NCBI GenBank assembly: GCA_022428035.1
Contig: JAKMDG010000162.1
Location: 1-9,095 of the forward strand
Direction: 5' to 3'
Source: Longimicrobiales bacterium
GTDB taxonomy: Bacteria; Gemmatimonadota; Gemmatimonadetes; Longimicrobiales; Gaopeijiaceae
DNA: 9,095 bases
Part shown: piece after piece, positions 1 to 7,414 of the stretch
How the letters are laid out: the number at the start of each line of letters is the position of its first letter
Numbering within the stretch: the first letter of the stretch is position 1
Translations under genes and position numbers: made by a program
The notes under the pieces: model-generated
Told to the model about the DNA's origin: nothing
Seen by the model: only the letters and a program-made list of their open reading frames with translations
Databases searched by the model: none

Positions 1-640
1 GACCTGGATTCGCAGAGGGGTTCGCGTTGCGGCGGTCCTGTTCGCGGCCAACCTGTGCTATCGCTCGATCTTGATCGGGGACCGATTCGCGGTTGATCTG
101 GTCGCCGGGCGAGAGCTCCTGGGCGTATATACGCTTTACGTCGGGGTGGCTGCCGCCGTCACCGTGTTCCTTGATTCTGCGGTCATTGCCTTCCTTTACC
201 CTCGGGTTGTGGCCGCCTTCCGCGGCGGGGACCTGGACCTCTTTCATTCGGGGATGCGGACTCTGAGACGTCAGACTGTGGCTGCCACCCTGATCCTGGC
301 AGCGGGCGCGGTCGTCGGGATGTATCCTGTATTGGTATTCCTCGACCAACCCATCTACGCCACCCAATTGCCCGTCTTCTGGCTCTTGGTCGGTGGCATG
401 AGTCTCTATTCGCTGAGCATGATCCCCCACTATGGGCTGTACGCTATGGGCCATGATCGGGGCATTCTTGCGGGGAACGCTCTGAGCCTCGTCGTGTTTC
501 TGGTGATCAGCGCGCTAGCGGGGGCGCGCCTCGCTCTGCCGGGAGTGGCGCTCGGCGTCGCCGCCGGGCTCACGAGCGGCGGGCTGCTTAAGGCCGTGGA
601 ATATCGCAAGCAGCTCGCTCTTCTGGCGCCGTCAAAGTGA
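1..640 (+). CDS. Wzx-type polysaccharide flippase, C-terminal part (5' partial)
   Basis: The reading frame is open from base 2 to the TGA at 638-640, so 212 residues are visible and the true start lies before the window. An internal TTG at 71 is not needed as a start. The protein is very hydrophobic, with about five or six membrane-spanning stretches separated by short basic loops. One such loop reads FRGGDLDLFHSGMRTLRRQT, followed by a new hydrophobic segment. This layout, with the G-Y-T-L-Y stretch after a charged loop, resembles the second half of the polysaccharide transporter (Wzx/MATE-like) families, which flip lipid-linked glycans across the inner membrane. Known members have about 400-500 residues and 12-14 helices, so roughly half is missing. 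Its stop overlaps the start of the next gene (GTGA), suggesting one transcript. The flippase call rests on topology and context more than on a unique motif. Confidence 0.8.
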   Translation, partial: TWIRRGVRVAAVLFAANLCYRSILIGDRFAVDLVAGRELLGVYTLYVGVAAAVTVFLDSAVIAFLYPRVVAAFRGGDLDLFHSGMRTLRRQTVAATLILAAGAVVGMYPVLVFLDQPIYATQLPVFWLLVGGMSLYSLSMIPHYGLYAMGHDRGILAGNALSLVVFLVISALAGARLALPGVALGVAAGLTSGGLLKAVEYRKQLALLAPSK

Positions 641-1662
641 ACGTATTCGTCCTGCACACGCCGTTTCAACGGTTCGTGGCCGAGCACATGCTCCGCACGA
701 TGTCCGAGTTCGCCGGCGCGGAGAACTTCGCGGTTGTGGACGAAGGGTCGCTGGAGTTGGACACGTCGCTGTGGACTCGTGTCCAGCGTATTGCTCCTCC
801 ACTCGGGTCCAAGTTCATCGGAAACACAGAGCGGGTGTCGGAGGTCGTGACTTCAGTGATCGCGGAGCTCGGGACCGGGGACGTGACAATCTTCATGTCG
901 AACCCCGACTATCCGCTCTCGAACGGTCTGGTACGACATTCCCGGCAGACGGCGGGCGTCCGCCTGGCATCGTTCCCTGAAGGCGTCCTCAATGCTCTAC
1001 CGGCGGGAATCGGCCTCAAGAAGCGTGCGAAGAACGTGGTGAAGTGGGTGTACGGACAGGCGGTCGGATGTCCCTTCTCTGCCTTGCGGGGTGACAACGC
1101 GGGGCTGACGGGCGCGCATCAGATCTATACCCTCATTCCGGATGCGCTCGGACAGTTCGAAGCGAAGCTGGTCCGGATCCCACCGCCTGCATTCGACACC
1201 GACTTCGAGGCCGGGGACGACGGTATCATCTGTGGTCAGCCGCTAACCGACTTCATGAGCACGTGGGCCTACCTGGATTACACTCGTCGTCTAATCCAGA
1301 TGGGGGTGTCCATCACGGCGGGGCAGCTGTTCTTCAAGCCCCATCCCAGAGAGCCGGAAGAGGCATCCAGAATCGCTGAGTCCGAAGGCGCTCTGGTCCT
1401 CCGGGATACGAGAATCGTCGAGGAGGTCGTCACAGAAATGGCCCCGGCATTGCTCCTGTCCTTTTCTTCGTCCGCGCTACTTCACGTGAAGCTGTTCTTC
1501 GAGGGTCGTATCCGCTGTGTGGCCGCTGGCGCGAACGACGTGATGCGACACTCGAACAACTCGAAGGCGTTCTGCCGGCGCATGGAACGGCTCTACCGCG
1601 ATGTCGGGGTAGAGTGGACCGAACTACCCCAGAGGTCAGCTCCGCGAGTCGACCGGAGCTGA
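637..1662 (+). CDS. Sialyl/polysialyltransferase-like glycosyltransferase
   Basis: This 341-residue soluble protein has no signal peptide or membrane segment. Three motifs match those shared by bacterial sialyltransferases of the GT38/GT52/GT80/GT97 group: an acidic-x-G motif as FPEG (113-116), the HP motif as FKPHP (233-237) and the SS motif as SFSSSA (275-280), in the right order and spacing. In the known enzymes these bind CMP-sialic acid and hold the catalytic acid/base. The likely role is transfer of a CMP-activated nonulosonic acid to a growing glycan at the cytoplasmic face. The polysialyltransferase family (GT38) is the nearest fit by eye, but the sequence cannot show whether it adds one residue or a polymer, nor the linkage. 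The GTG start at 637 overlaps the flippase stop by 4 nt and has no clear Shine-Dalgarno, so translational coupling is likely. The 3' end overlaps the opposite-strand polymerase by 27 nt. The CMP-sugar pathway genes about 3.4 kb downstream support the call. Confidence 0.72.
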   Translation: MNVFVLHTPFQRFVAEHMLRTMSEFAGAENFAVVDEGSLELDTSLWTRVQRIAPPLGSKFIGNTERVSEVVTSVIAELGTGDVTIFMSNPDYPLSNGLVRHSRQTAGVRLASFPEGVLNALPAGIGLKKRAKNVVKWVYGQAVGCPFSALRGDNAGLTGAHQIYTLIPDALGQFEAKLVRIPPPAFDTDFEAGDDGIICGQPLTDFMSTWAYLDYTRRLIQMGVSITAGQLFFKPHPREPEEASRIAESEGALVLRDTRIVEEVVTEMAPALLLSFSSSALLHVKLFFEGRIRCVAAGANDVMRHSNNSKAFCRRMERLYRDVGVEWTELPQRSAPRVDRS

Positions 1663-2928
1663 TAGCCGCACTGGGCCTTCGGCGCTCGCGACTCCACAGG
1701 CGATGACGATCAGGACGGTCGTCGCGACATCCTGAAACGGGTTGTGCGTGGTCATGAGCAGGATCGAGCCTACCATATACGCGGCGAACCAGCGGGCGTC
1801 CCGGGGCAGGTCGCGAAAACGGCGGCCCCCGAGAATGGTCCGCCAGAGGACCATGGCAACTACCAGCGGATAGAGGATGGTGTAGTCGAACCAGAATCGA
1901 AGCACATCCAGGTGGGGAAGTGTGCCGACCAGAGCCTCTGCCTCCCCAGCGCCGAAGCCTCCGATGAACCCGGACTTCGGCAATTCCGCGAGTAGCTGCT
2001 GGGCCCAGATGAGCCGCGTTGCGATGGAACCGGTTTCGAGATCTGAAGTCGAAACCACACGGGCTGCATCCGGACCGGCCGTCGCCAACTGTTCCAGAAG
2101 GATCGGGGCCGCGACGGCGGCCGCGGCTGCGACGACGAGCAGGCTGGTGGCGACGAGGAGGCCCGATCGGCGGAAGATGGGTCTCGCCGCGACGAAGGCG
2201 ACGAAGCCGGCGAACAGCAGGAACGCAGCCCGGGTCCCCGATTCAAGGATCACGATGGCCGTGATCGGGGTTCCCGACATGAGGAGAAGGCGGTTCACCC
2301 CGCACCGATATGCGATGACGACGGTCAGCAGGGAGGCATTGGCCATCATCGTCGGCGTCAGCAGGAATCCACCGTGTCTGCCCTCGTACGCCGCCTCGAA
2401 CAGGACCAGCCCGAGCGCCGGGAACATGATGCCGCCCGTGAGGAGAAGGCCCGTGGCGAAATCACGTCGGTTCAGGGGTCCCTGATTCAACGCACGGGTG
2501 ACCATAGCGGCCAGGCCCACGATCAAGCCGAGGAACGCGACATCTCGGAGCAGCTTCTGGGGTGTACTTCCGGTGGAGTAGGGCAGTCCACCGAGTCCCA
2601 CGAACGCGATGAGTGCGCCCCCGACAGTCATCGCGACGACTGCAGTGAGGTCGGCCCTGGCCAGGACCTGCCCAACGAAAATGCGGCTCACCAACCAGAG
2701 AACGACTGCGACGAACCCGAGGGGCGCGAGGACTGCGTTCAACTGGCCGGGAATCAGCGAAGGCATTGCAGTGAGATGCACGATGCCGTGCAGGTTCACG
2801 ACGACCGCGATAACTACCCCCAGCGCAAACCACCGCACATCGGCCCGCATGAGCTTCGCGGCGGGTGAGGATCGGGGTATCGTCAGGGGGTCGACGTAAG
2901 GAATAGCTTTGTGGTGGCCGGTGGGCAT
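1636..2928 (-). CDS. Wzy / O-antigen ligase-like membrane polymerase
   Basis: This 430-residue integral membrane protein has about eleven hydrophobic segments, for example at roughly 33-51, 65-85, 95-113, 130-146, 158-177, 195-208, 220-247, 256-276, 348-364, 381-395 and 402-416. Between the last segments of the first group and residue 348 lies a long non-membrane loop. It carries the pattern typical of the O-antigen ligase/polymerase superfamily: SGTRAAF at 230-236, then TRLIWAQ at 304-310 and GGFGAGEA at 323-330, followed later by THNPF at 394-398. Members polymerise or ligate undecaprenyl-linked oligosaccharides on the periplasmic face using arginines in this loop. The ATG at 2926-2928 is the first start after an in-frame stop upstream; its Shine-Dalgarno is weak, and Met27 is a less likely alternative that would keep all helices. 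It is the only gene here on the minus strand. Polymerase and ligase cannot be told apart by eye; polymerase is favoured because a flippase is nearby. Confidence 0.84.
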   Translation of the reverse strand: MPTGHHKAIPYVDPLTIPRSSPAAKLMRADVRWFALGVVIAVVVNLHGIVHLTAMPSLIPGQLNAVLAPLGFVAVVLWLVSRIFVGQVLARADLTAVVAMTVGGALIAFVGLGGLPYSTGSTPQKLLRDVAFLGLIVGLAAMVTRALNQGPLNRRDFATGLLLTGGIMFPALGLVLFEAAYEGRHGGFLLTPTMMANASLLTVVIAYRCGVNRLLLMSGTPITAIVILESGTRAAFLLFAGFVAFVAARPIFRRSGLLVATSLLVVAAAAAVAAPILLEQLATAGPDAARVVSTSDLETGSIATRLIWAQQLLAELPKSGFIGGFGAGEAEALVGTLPHLDVLRFWFDYTILYPLVVAMVLWRTILGGRRFRDLPRDARWFAAYMVGSILLMTTHNPFQDVATTVLIVIACGVASAEGPVRLSAPVDSRS

Positions 2929-2987
2929 CTTACTCTGTGTTCTGATGTGTCATTGGCGGGTGACGGTGAGGAACTTGGAAAGATGGC
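2929..2987. promoter_or_regulatory. 59-nt divergent intergenic region
   Basis: This is the only place in the window where two genes diverge, so promoters for the minus-strand polymerase and the plus-strand WecG-like operon should lie here or reach into the flanking coding regions. I see no convincing -35/-10 pair. The stretch is less GC-rich than its surroundings near 2931-2957. The assignment rests on gene arrangement, not on a recognised promoter motif. Confidence 0.4.
2977..2982 (+). promoter_or_regulatory. Ribosome binding site of the WecG-like gene
   Basis: GGAAAG lies 5 nt before the ATG at 2988. It supports this start over the in-frame ATG at 3009 (Met8), which has no comparable purine-rich element at the right distance, and over the out-of-frame ATG at 2983. 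Confidence 0.55.
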
Positions 2988-3836
2988 ATGGAGAAGACCC
3001 AGAGCGCGATGACAGACCCTGCAACCGAGTCGGAAGCGGCGCCACTGGGGTTCCCAAGTGTAGAAGTACTTGGCTTCCCGGTCGCCCGGTGCGATCGGGC
3101 CACGCTTGCGGACGCCCTGCTCTCGACCAGCCCCTCCAGCGCGGCCGTGATCGCGCATCTCAATCTCCATGGTTTGTACATGTTGAGGAGAGATCCGTTC
3201 ATGAAACGCGTGATTGAGAGAGCGGCACTTGTGCATGCGGACGGTATGCCGATCGTGTGGCTCGGGTCGCTCGCCGGGGGCGATCTTGGTCGAGACAACA
3301 GGATTACCTACGTCGACCTCCTTCCCGAGCTGTTTCGTCCCCGACCACGCGCGGCGCCCCGCGTATTCCTCCTCGGTGGCGAAGAGATGCTCGGGGACAA
3401 TGTGATGGCGCGACTGACCTCCGATTGGCCGGGGGTGGAGTTTCGCCATCACCACGGCTTCTTTGACGCCGAGCCCGGTAGTGCCGACAATACCTCGCTC
3501 GTGGCGCAGATTGCATCCTTCCAACCGGAGTTCCTCTTCGTCGCCATGGGCATGCCGCGGCAGGAGCGATGGATCGCAGAGCACATCGATCGATTGCCTC
3601 CATGTTGGGTCCTGCCGTCGGGGGCAGGTTTCCATTACTACTCGGGCGTCATCAAGTCGCCTCCGCGTTGGGCTGGTCGACTTGGACTCGAGTGGTTGTA
3701 CCGGTTCGCCGCGGAACCGCGGCGCCTTTGGTGGCGGTATGTGGTGGAACCGTTGTCTCTCGCACCCTGGCTCGTCCGGGAGGTGATCGCGGCCCGGACC
3801 GGCGGCCGAGGCGATGCCACCTCCGAGTCATCGTGA
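2988..3836 (+). CDS. WecG/TagA/CpsF family glycosyltransferase (GT26)
   Basis: This 282-residue protein carries the signature set of the GT26 family in order: N59 in the HLNLHG stretch, HADGMP (83-88) with the aspartate that matches the proposed catalytic base of TagA, GMPRQERW (188-195), GAGFHYYSG (212-220), KSPPRW (223-228), EWLYR (235-239) and EPRRLWWRY (243-251). Family members transfer N-acetylmannosamine or its uronic acid (TagA, WecG), or other hexoses, from a nucleotide sugar to an undecaprenyl-linked acceptor at the inner face of the membrane. The arginine- and tryptophan-rich C-terminus matches the appendage through which TagA binds membranes. Length is slightly above the usual 240-260 because of about 25 low-complexity N-terminal residues. 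It is the first gene of the plus-strand run and is followed by NeuC after only 31 nt. The donor sugar cannot be read from the sequence. Confidence 0.93.
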   Translation: MEKTQSAMTDPATESEAAPLGFPSVEVLGFPVARCDRATLADALLSTSPSSAAVIAHLNLHGLYMLRRDPFMKRVIERAALVHADGMPIVWLGSLAGGDLGRDNRITYVDLLPELFRPRPRAAPRVFLLGGEEMLGDNVMARLTSDWPGVEFRHHHGFFDAEPGSADNTSLVAQIASFQPEFLFVAMGMPRQERWIAEHIDRLPPCWVLPSGAGFHYYSGVIKSPPRWAGRLGLEWLYRFAAEPRRLWWRYVVEPLSLAPWLVREVIAARTGGRGDATSESS

Positions 3837-3867
3837 TGATTGCGCACTTCGACAACCGGATTGAGAC

Positions 3868-5052
3868 TTGAGTAAACGCCAGATCGCGGTGTTCACAGGG
3901 ACCCGAGCCGAGTACGGGCTACTCTGTTGGGTGCTCCGCGAAATCGCGGATCATCCGGACCTCGAACTGTTGTTGATGGTGGGTGGGGCGCACCTGTCCC
4001 CCGAGTTCGGGAGAACCGTGCAGGCGATCGAGAACGACGGCTTCTCGATCGCCGAAGAGGTAGAGTCGCTGCTTTCGAGCGACTCCCCGGATGCCATTGC
4101 GAAAACGATGGCGCTCGGGCTGATCGGGGCCTCCGATGCGTTGAAGCGTCATCGGCCGGATCTCCTGCTTCTCCTTGGCGACCGATACGAGATCATGCCC
4201 TGGGCACAGGCGTCGCTACTCCATCGGATTCCCGTCGCCCATGCGCACGGTGGGGAACTGACTGAGGGAGCCATCGACGACGCCATACGGCACGCGGTCA
4301 CGAAGATGGCGCACCTGCACTTCACTGCTGCTGAGGAGTTTCGTCAGCGTGTAATTCAACTGGGCGAAGCCCCCGAACGCGTGGTCAAGGTCGGAGCGCT
4401 GGGTCTCGATCAGCTCGAGCGGAGCCCCGTCGTGTCTCGCGAGGAGTTGGAGGGTTTTCTGGGGCTACCGCTCAAGACCCCGGTTCTGGTGTGCACGTAT
4501 CATCCGGAGACGCTCAGCGAAACGCCGCCGGAGGAGAGCATGAAGCGGGTGCTCGACGCTCTCGCCACGATTCCTGCAGCGACCATCATCTTTACCTATC
4601 CGAACGCGGATACGGGTGGGCGGTCTCTGATTCCGCTCATCGAAGACTTTGTCGCAGCCAGAGCATCTCGGGCGGTCGCCGTGAAGTCTCTCGGCAGTGC
4701 GCGATACCTCTCTTTATTGCGGTTGGCGGATGCCGTTGTCGGTAACTCTTCAAGTGGTCTGATCGAGGCCCCCGCGGTGGGCGTCCCGACGGTCAACATC
4801 GGAGGACGACAGGATGGCCGCCCACGCGCCTCCTCCGTATACGATGTCGAAGAGGACTCGACCCGAATTGCCGAGACGATCGTGGCTGCGATCGATCCCG
4901 AGGCCCAACGAGCTTCTGCGGTGTCGGATCATCCCTATGGGAGTCCCGGAGCAGCTGGCCGCATCGTGAACACGTTGGCCTCGATCGACCTTTCGTCATT
5001 GATTCACAAGACTTTCTTCGACCTGCCGCGCGGTGCGGTGCCTGATGCGTGA
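3868..5052 (+). CDS. neuC: NeuC/LegG-type hydrolysing nucleotide-sugar 2-epimerase
   Basis: At 394 residues this is the normal length for the WecB/NeuC epimerase fold. Recognisable motifs are GTRAEYG (11-17) at the first Rossmann strand, LGDRYE (103-108), HAHGGE (125-130) followed by the IDDAIRHA helix (136-143), TYHPET (210-215), GNSSSGLIEAP (292-302) and NIGGRQDGR (310-318). The last two are typical of the hydrolysing NeuC/NnaA/LegG branch, which releases free ManNAc from UDP-GlcNAc or 2,4-diacetamido-2,4,6-trideoxymannose from its nucleotide-linked precursor. Which substrate applies here is undecided; the PtmE-like and dehydratase genes nearby favour the second. An in-frame TGA at 3862-3864 rules out any earlier start, and the TTG at 3868 begins directly before the first beta strand, so TTG is very likely correct. 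Its stop overlaps the ATG of the NeuA-NeuB gene by 8 nt. Confidence 0.92.
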   Translation: MSKRQIAVFTGTRAEYGLLCWVLREIADHPDLELLLMVGGAHLSPEFGRTVQAIENDGFSIAEEVESLLSSDSPDAIAKTMALGLIGASDALKRHRPDLLLLLGDRYEIMPWAQASLLHRIPVAHAHGGELTEGAIDDAIRHAVTKMAHLHFTAAEEFRQRVIQLGEAPERVVKVGALGLDQLERSPVVSREELEGFLGLPLKTPVLVCTYHPETLSETPPEESMKRVLDALATIPAATIIFTYPNADTGGRSLIPLIEDFVAARASRAVAVKSLGSARYLSLLRLADAVVGNSSSGLIEAPAVGVPTVNIGGRQDGRPRASSVYDVEEDSTRIAETIVAAIDPEAQRASAVSDHPYGSPGAAGRIVNTLASIDLSSLIHKTFFDLPRGAVPDA

Positions 5053-6745
5053 CCTGCTGATCTGGATCCCCGCGAGGGGTGGCTCGAAGCGTGTCCGCGG
5101 AAAGAACCTGCGCACCGTCGGGAACTGTTCCCTACTTGGTCGGACCATCTGGTTCGCGAGAGAGTTCAGGCGGCGCGCGGCCGTGCATTCGCGAATTATC
5201 GTGGATACGGATGACCAGGTAATCGCGGAGGAAGCCCTCTCTTGGGGGGCGGAAGTGCCGTTCCTCCGTGAGGATGAATACGCATCCGATACTGCCACCT
5301 CCGTGGACGCGCTCCTTCGACTACTGGCTCGTCTCGAAGAGTCTGGTGACGATCTGGCTTCGGCGGTGATGCTGCTTCAGCCCACATCACCGCTTCGTAC
5401 CTACGAACACTGCCTGGCCTGCTGGGAGGAGTTCGCCGCGCGGTCGTGGGCTCGGCTTCTTTCAGTGCGGGGAGCCGATCTCGAGCACGCCGCTGGATAC
5501 GTGCCGGACGGAGAGGGCAGCCCGCAGCTGGCGGGGTCTTCAACGCGGTCGCCCATCTTCTGCCCGACGGGAGCGCTATATCTCACGGATACCAGTGACT
5601 TCCGGGACCGCCCAGGCTTCGTGGTCGCTGGTGCCACGGGCTTTGTCGCGGCTGAGGACTGGTCCGTCGTGGACGTCGACGAAGAGCACGAACTCGCGCT
5701 CGCGGATCGAGTGCTCTCTGGCTCTCGCCCTGCCGCCACCCCGTGCCTTGTGATCGCCGAGGCGGGCGTCAACCACGGGGGCAGTGTCGATCGGGCTCTC
5801 GAACTCGTCCGCGTCGCGGCTGCGGCGGGGGCTGATGCAGTGAAGTTCCAGACCTTCGAGCCGGCATCGCTGGTTGCACCCTCCGCTCCGAAGGCGCCCT
5901 ACCAGATCGCCCAGACGGGTGCTGAGGAGGGGCAGTGGGAGATGCTGGCTCGCCTTGTCCTGTCAGAGGAAGATCATCACGTCATTGCTGACTCCTGCCG
6001 GGATCATGGGATTCGTTTCCTGTCGACACCGTTTGATGCCACCAGCGCTGATCGGCTTGTCGCCATGGGCGTCGACCTGCTCAAGATCTCTTCCGCCGAG
6101 GTAACCAATTGGCCGTTTCTCAGGCACCTTGGCGGGCTGAGGGTCCCGGTTATCCTCTCGACTGGCATGAGCACACTTCAGGAAGTGGCGGACGCCGTCG
6201 AGGTCCTTCGCGAGAGCGGCTGCGAGGACTTGAGTCTGCTGCATTGTGTCTCGAGTTATCCCAGTGCCGCAGAGGATTCCAACCTCCATTCCATGCAGAC
6301 GATGGCGTCCCTGTTCGACGTACCGGTCGGGTGGAGTGATCACACGGAGGGCACGACCGTTGGCGTGGCCGCCGTAGCGATGGGGGCGGTCGTGCTCGAG
6401 AAGCACTTCACCCTCGATCGTTCACTTCCGGGTCCCGATCATCTCACCTCGGTCGAGCCCCAGGAACTGGCGGAGTTGGTACGGAGTGTCCGTCAGGTCG
6501 AAGCATCGCGCGGGTCCGGCGTGAAGCGACCGGTCCCGGCGGAATTACCCGTGGCTGCTGTGGCACGCCGCAGTCTCCATGGGGCACGTACGATGGCAAA
6601 GGGAGACCGCCTGGATTCGGCATCCCTCGTGGCGCTCCGCCCGGGCACCGGAATCTCTCCGGTCCGGTTCAGCGAGGTCGAGGGTCGCACCCTCGTCCTT
6701 TCGCTGGACGAAGGCGAGATGCTGACCGAGGAGCACCTCGGTTGA
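5045..6745 (+). CDS. NeuA-NeuB fusion: CMP-nonulosonate synthetase plus nonulosonate synthase
   Basis: This 566-residue protein holds two complete enzymes. Residues 1 to about 221 are a NeuA/LegF/PseF-type cytidylyltransferase: IPARGGSKRVRGKNLR (8-23) is the CTP-binding loop, LQPTSPLR is at 111-118, and VDVDEEHE (209-216) gives the metal-binding aspartates. After a linker of about 12 residues, residues 234-566 form a NeuB-type synthase: IAEAGVNHGG (237-246), KFQTF (267-271), STPFD (327-331), KISSAE (347-352), STGMS (372-376), HCVSSYP (400-406) and GWSDHT (429-434) with the two metal-binding histidines, then EKHFTLDRS (452-460) and a C-terminal antifreeze-like SAF domain starting near RRSLHGAR (508-515). 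NeuB condenses the mannose-type amino sugar with phosphoenolpyruvate; NeuA couples the product to CMP. A GTG at 5033 is in frame but lacks support; ATG 5045 starts just before the first strand. No ribosome site precedes the NeuB part, so a single chain is expected. Confidence 0.94.
   Translation: MRDLLIWIPARGGSKRVRGKNLRTVGNCSLLGRTIWFAREFRRRAAVHSRIIVDTDDQVIAEEALSWGAEVPFLREDEYASDTATSVDALLRLLARLEESGDDLASAVMLLQPTSPLRTYEHCLACWEEFAARSWARLLSVRGADLEHAAGYVPDGEGSPQLAGSSTRSPIFCPTGALYLTDTSDFRDRPGFVVAGATGFVAAEDWSVVDVDEEHELALADRVLSGSRPAATPCLVIAEAGVNHGGSVDRALELVRVAAAAGADAVKFQTFEPASLVAPSAPKAPYQIAQTGAEEGQWEMLARLVLSEEDHHVIADSCRDHGIRFLSTPFDATSADRLVAMGVDLLKISSAEVTNWPFLRHLGGLRVPVILSTGMSTLQEVADAVEVLRESGCEDLSLLHCVSSYPSAAEDSNLHSMQTMASLFDVPVGWSDHTEGTTVGVAAVAMGAVVLEKHFTLDRSLPGPDHLTSVEPQELAELVRSVRQVEASRGSGVKRPVPAELPVAAVARRSLHGARTMAKGDRLDSASLVALRPGTGISPVRFSEVEGRTLVLSLDEGEMLTEEHLG
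6728..6733 (+). promoter_or_regulatory. Ribosome binding site of the NeuD-like gene
   Basis: GAGGAG sits 8 nt before the TTG at 6742, inside the last codons of the NeuA-NeuB gene. It supports the TTG start that overlaps the preceding stop as TTGA. Confidence 0.7.
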
Positions 6746-7371
6746 ACGACTCCGACAAGTTGAAAGCGGACTTTGTCCTGGTTGGCGCAGGCGGACACTC
6801 TCTCGTGGTGCGCGATGTCGTCGAGAGCCTTGGCGGGGGAATCCGGGGCTACACCGCGCTGGAGCGCTCCCGCCATTTCGATGACATCCCCTGGATTGGG
6901 GGCGATGCTGACCTGAGCACGGAGGCGCTGGACACCCACCTGGCGTTGGCGGTCGGGGATGTGCCGCTGAGGCGTAGCCTGGTCAACGGGCTTCCCGTCC
7001 TCGACCGCGCCTGGCCAGCGCTCGTCCACCCCATGGCGTACGTCGCCGAGTCGGTCGAGGTCGGCGCCGGCGTCCAGATCATGGCGGGCGCCGTCGTCCA
7101 GCCCGCTGTCATCCTCGGTGATCACTGCATCGTGAACACGGGGGCGGTCATCGAACACGGCTCGGCCCTGGGCGCGTTCACTCACGTCGCCGGAGGGGCC
7201 GTACTGGGCGGCGACGTCTCAGTCGGCGACGGGGTATTGGTCGGACTCGGTGCCGTTGTACTGCCAGAACGGACCATAGGCGCACACGCTACCATTGGAG
7301 CCGGCGCTGTCGTCTCTCGAGACGTTGGACACGGCGAAGTGGTTGTGGGTATCCCGGCACGACCCCGTTGA
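6742..7371 (+). CDS. neuD: NeuD/PglD/LegH-type sugar acyltransferase
   Basis: This 209-residue protein has the two-part build of the NeuD/PglD family. An N-terminal Rossmann-like sugar-nucleotide domain carries VGAGGHS (14-20), and a left-handed beta-helix from about residue 96 is made of hexapeptide repeats, ending in GIPAR (203-207). His139 in VIEHG matches the catalytic histidine of PglD; the usual following Asp is Gly here. His148 in the THVAG stretch is also kept, though the usual Pro after it is Gly. Family members use acetyl-CoA (or another acyl-CoA) to acylate either the 4-amino group of a UDP/GDP 4-amino sugar (PglD, LegH, PseH-like roles) or hydroxyls of sialic acid (NeuD). Next to a 4,6-dehydratase and a PtmE-like gene, the 4-amino role is the more likely. 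The TTG start follows a strong ribosome site and overlaps the previous stop. Confidence 0.88.
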   Translation: MNDSDKLKADFVLVGAGGHSLVVRDVVESLGGGIRGYTALERSRHFDDIPWIGGDADLSTEALDTHLALAVGDVPLRRSLVNGLPVLDRAWPALVHPMAYVAESVEVGAGVQIMAGAVVQPAVILGDHCIVNTGAVIEHGSALGAFTHVAGGAVLGGDVSVGDGVLVGLGAVVLPERTIGAHATIGAGAVVSRDVGHGEVVVGIPARPR

Positions 7372-7414
7372 AGCGATCGTCACGACGCGATCCCCGCACG
7401 ACTCTACTCGTACC

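Noticed and set aside
2100..2140. GC-rich alanine-codon repeat in the polymerase
   Set aside because: It encodes an alanine-rich transmembrane helix (residues about 266-274); it is low complexity, not a repeat element.
2248..2266. Perfect 7-bp inverted repeat (GATCACG, 5-nt loop, CGTGATC)
   Set aside because: It lies within the coding part of the polymerase, has no T-run, and encodes ordinary membrane residues; likely chance.
1922..2485. 187-codon plus-strand open frame inside the polymerase gene
   Set aside because: The translation is rich in Arg, Ala and Pro without domains, as expected for the complement of a hydrophobic GC-rich gene.
2909..2936. Possible promoter TTGTGG - 16 nt - TACTCT for the WecG-like gene
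   Set aside because: Each hexamer matches consensus at only three positions, and part lies inside the polymerase coding region; not better than chance.
2883..3635. 250-codon minus-strand open frame over the WecG-like gene
   Set aside because: It lies antisense to a gene with clear family motifs, its translation shows no recognisable domain, and long shadow frames are common in GC-rich DNA.
5033..5044. GTG start four codons before the ATG of the NeuA-NeuB gene
   Set aside because: No ribosome site supports it, it would lengthen the overlap with NeuC, and the ATG at 5045 sits at the usual distance from the first beta strand.
6493..7185. 230-codon minus-strand open frame across the NeuB and NeuD-like genes
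   Set aside because: It is antisense to two well-supported genes, with no recognisable domain or ribosome site.
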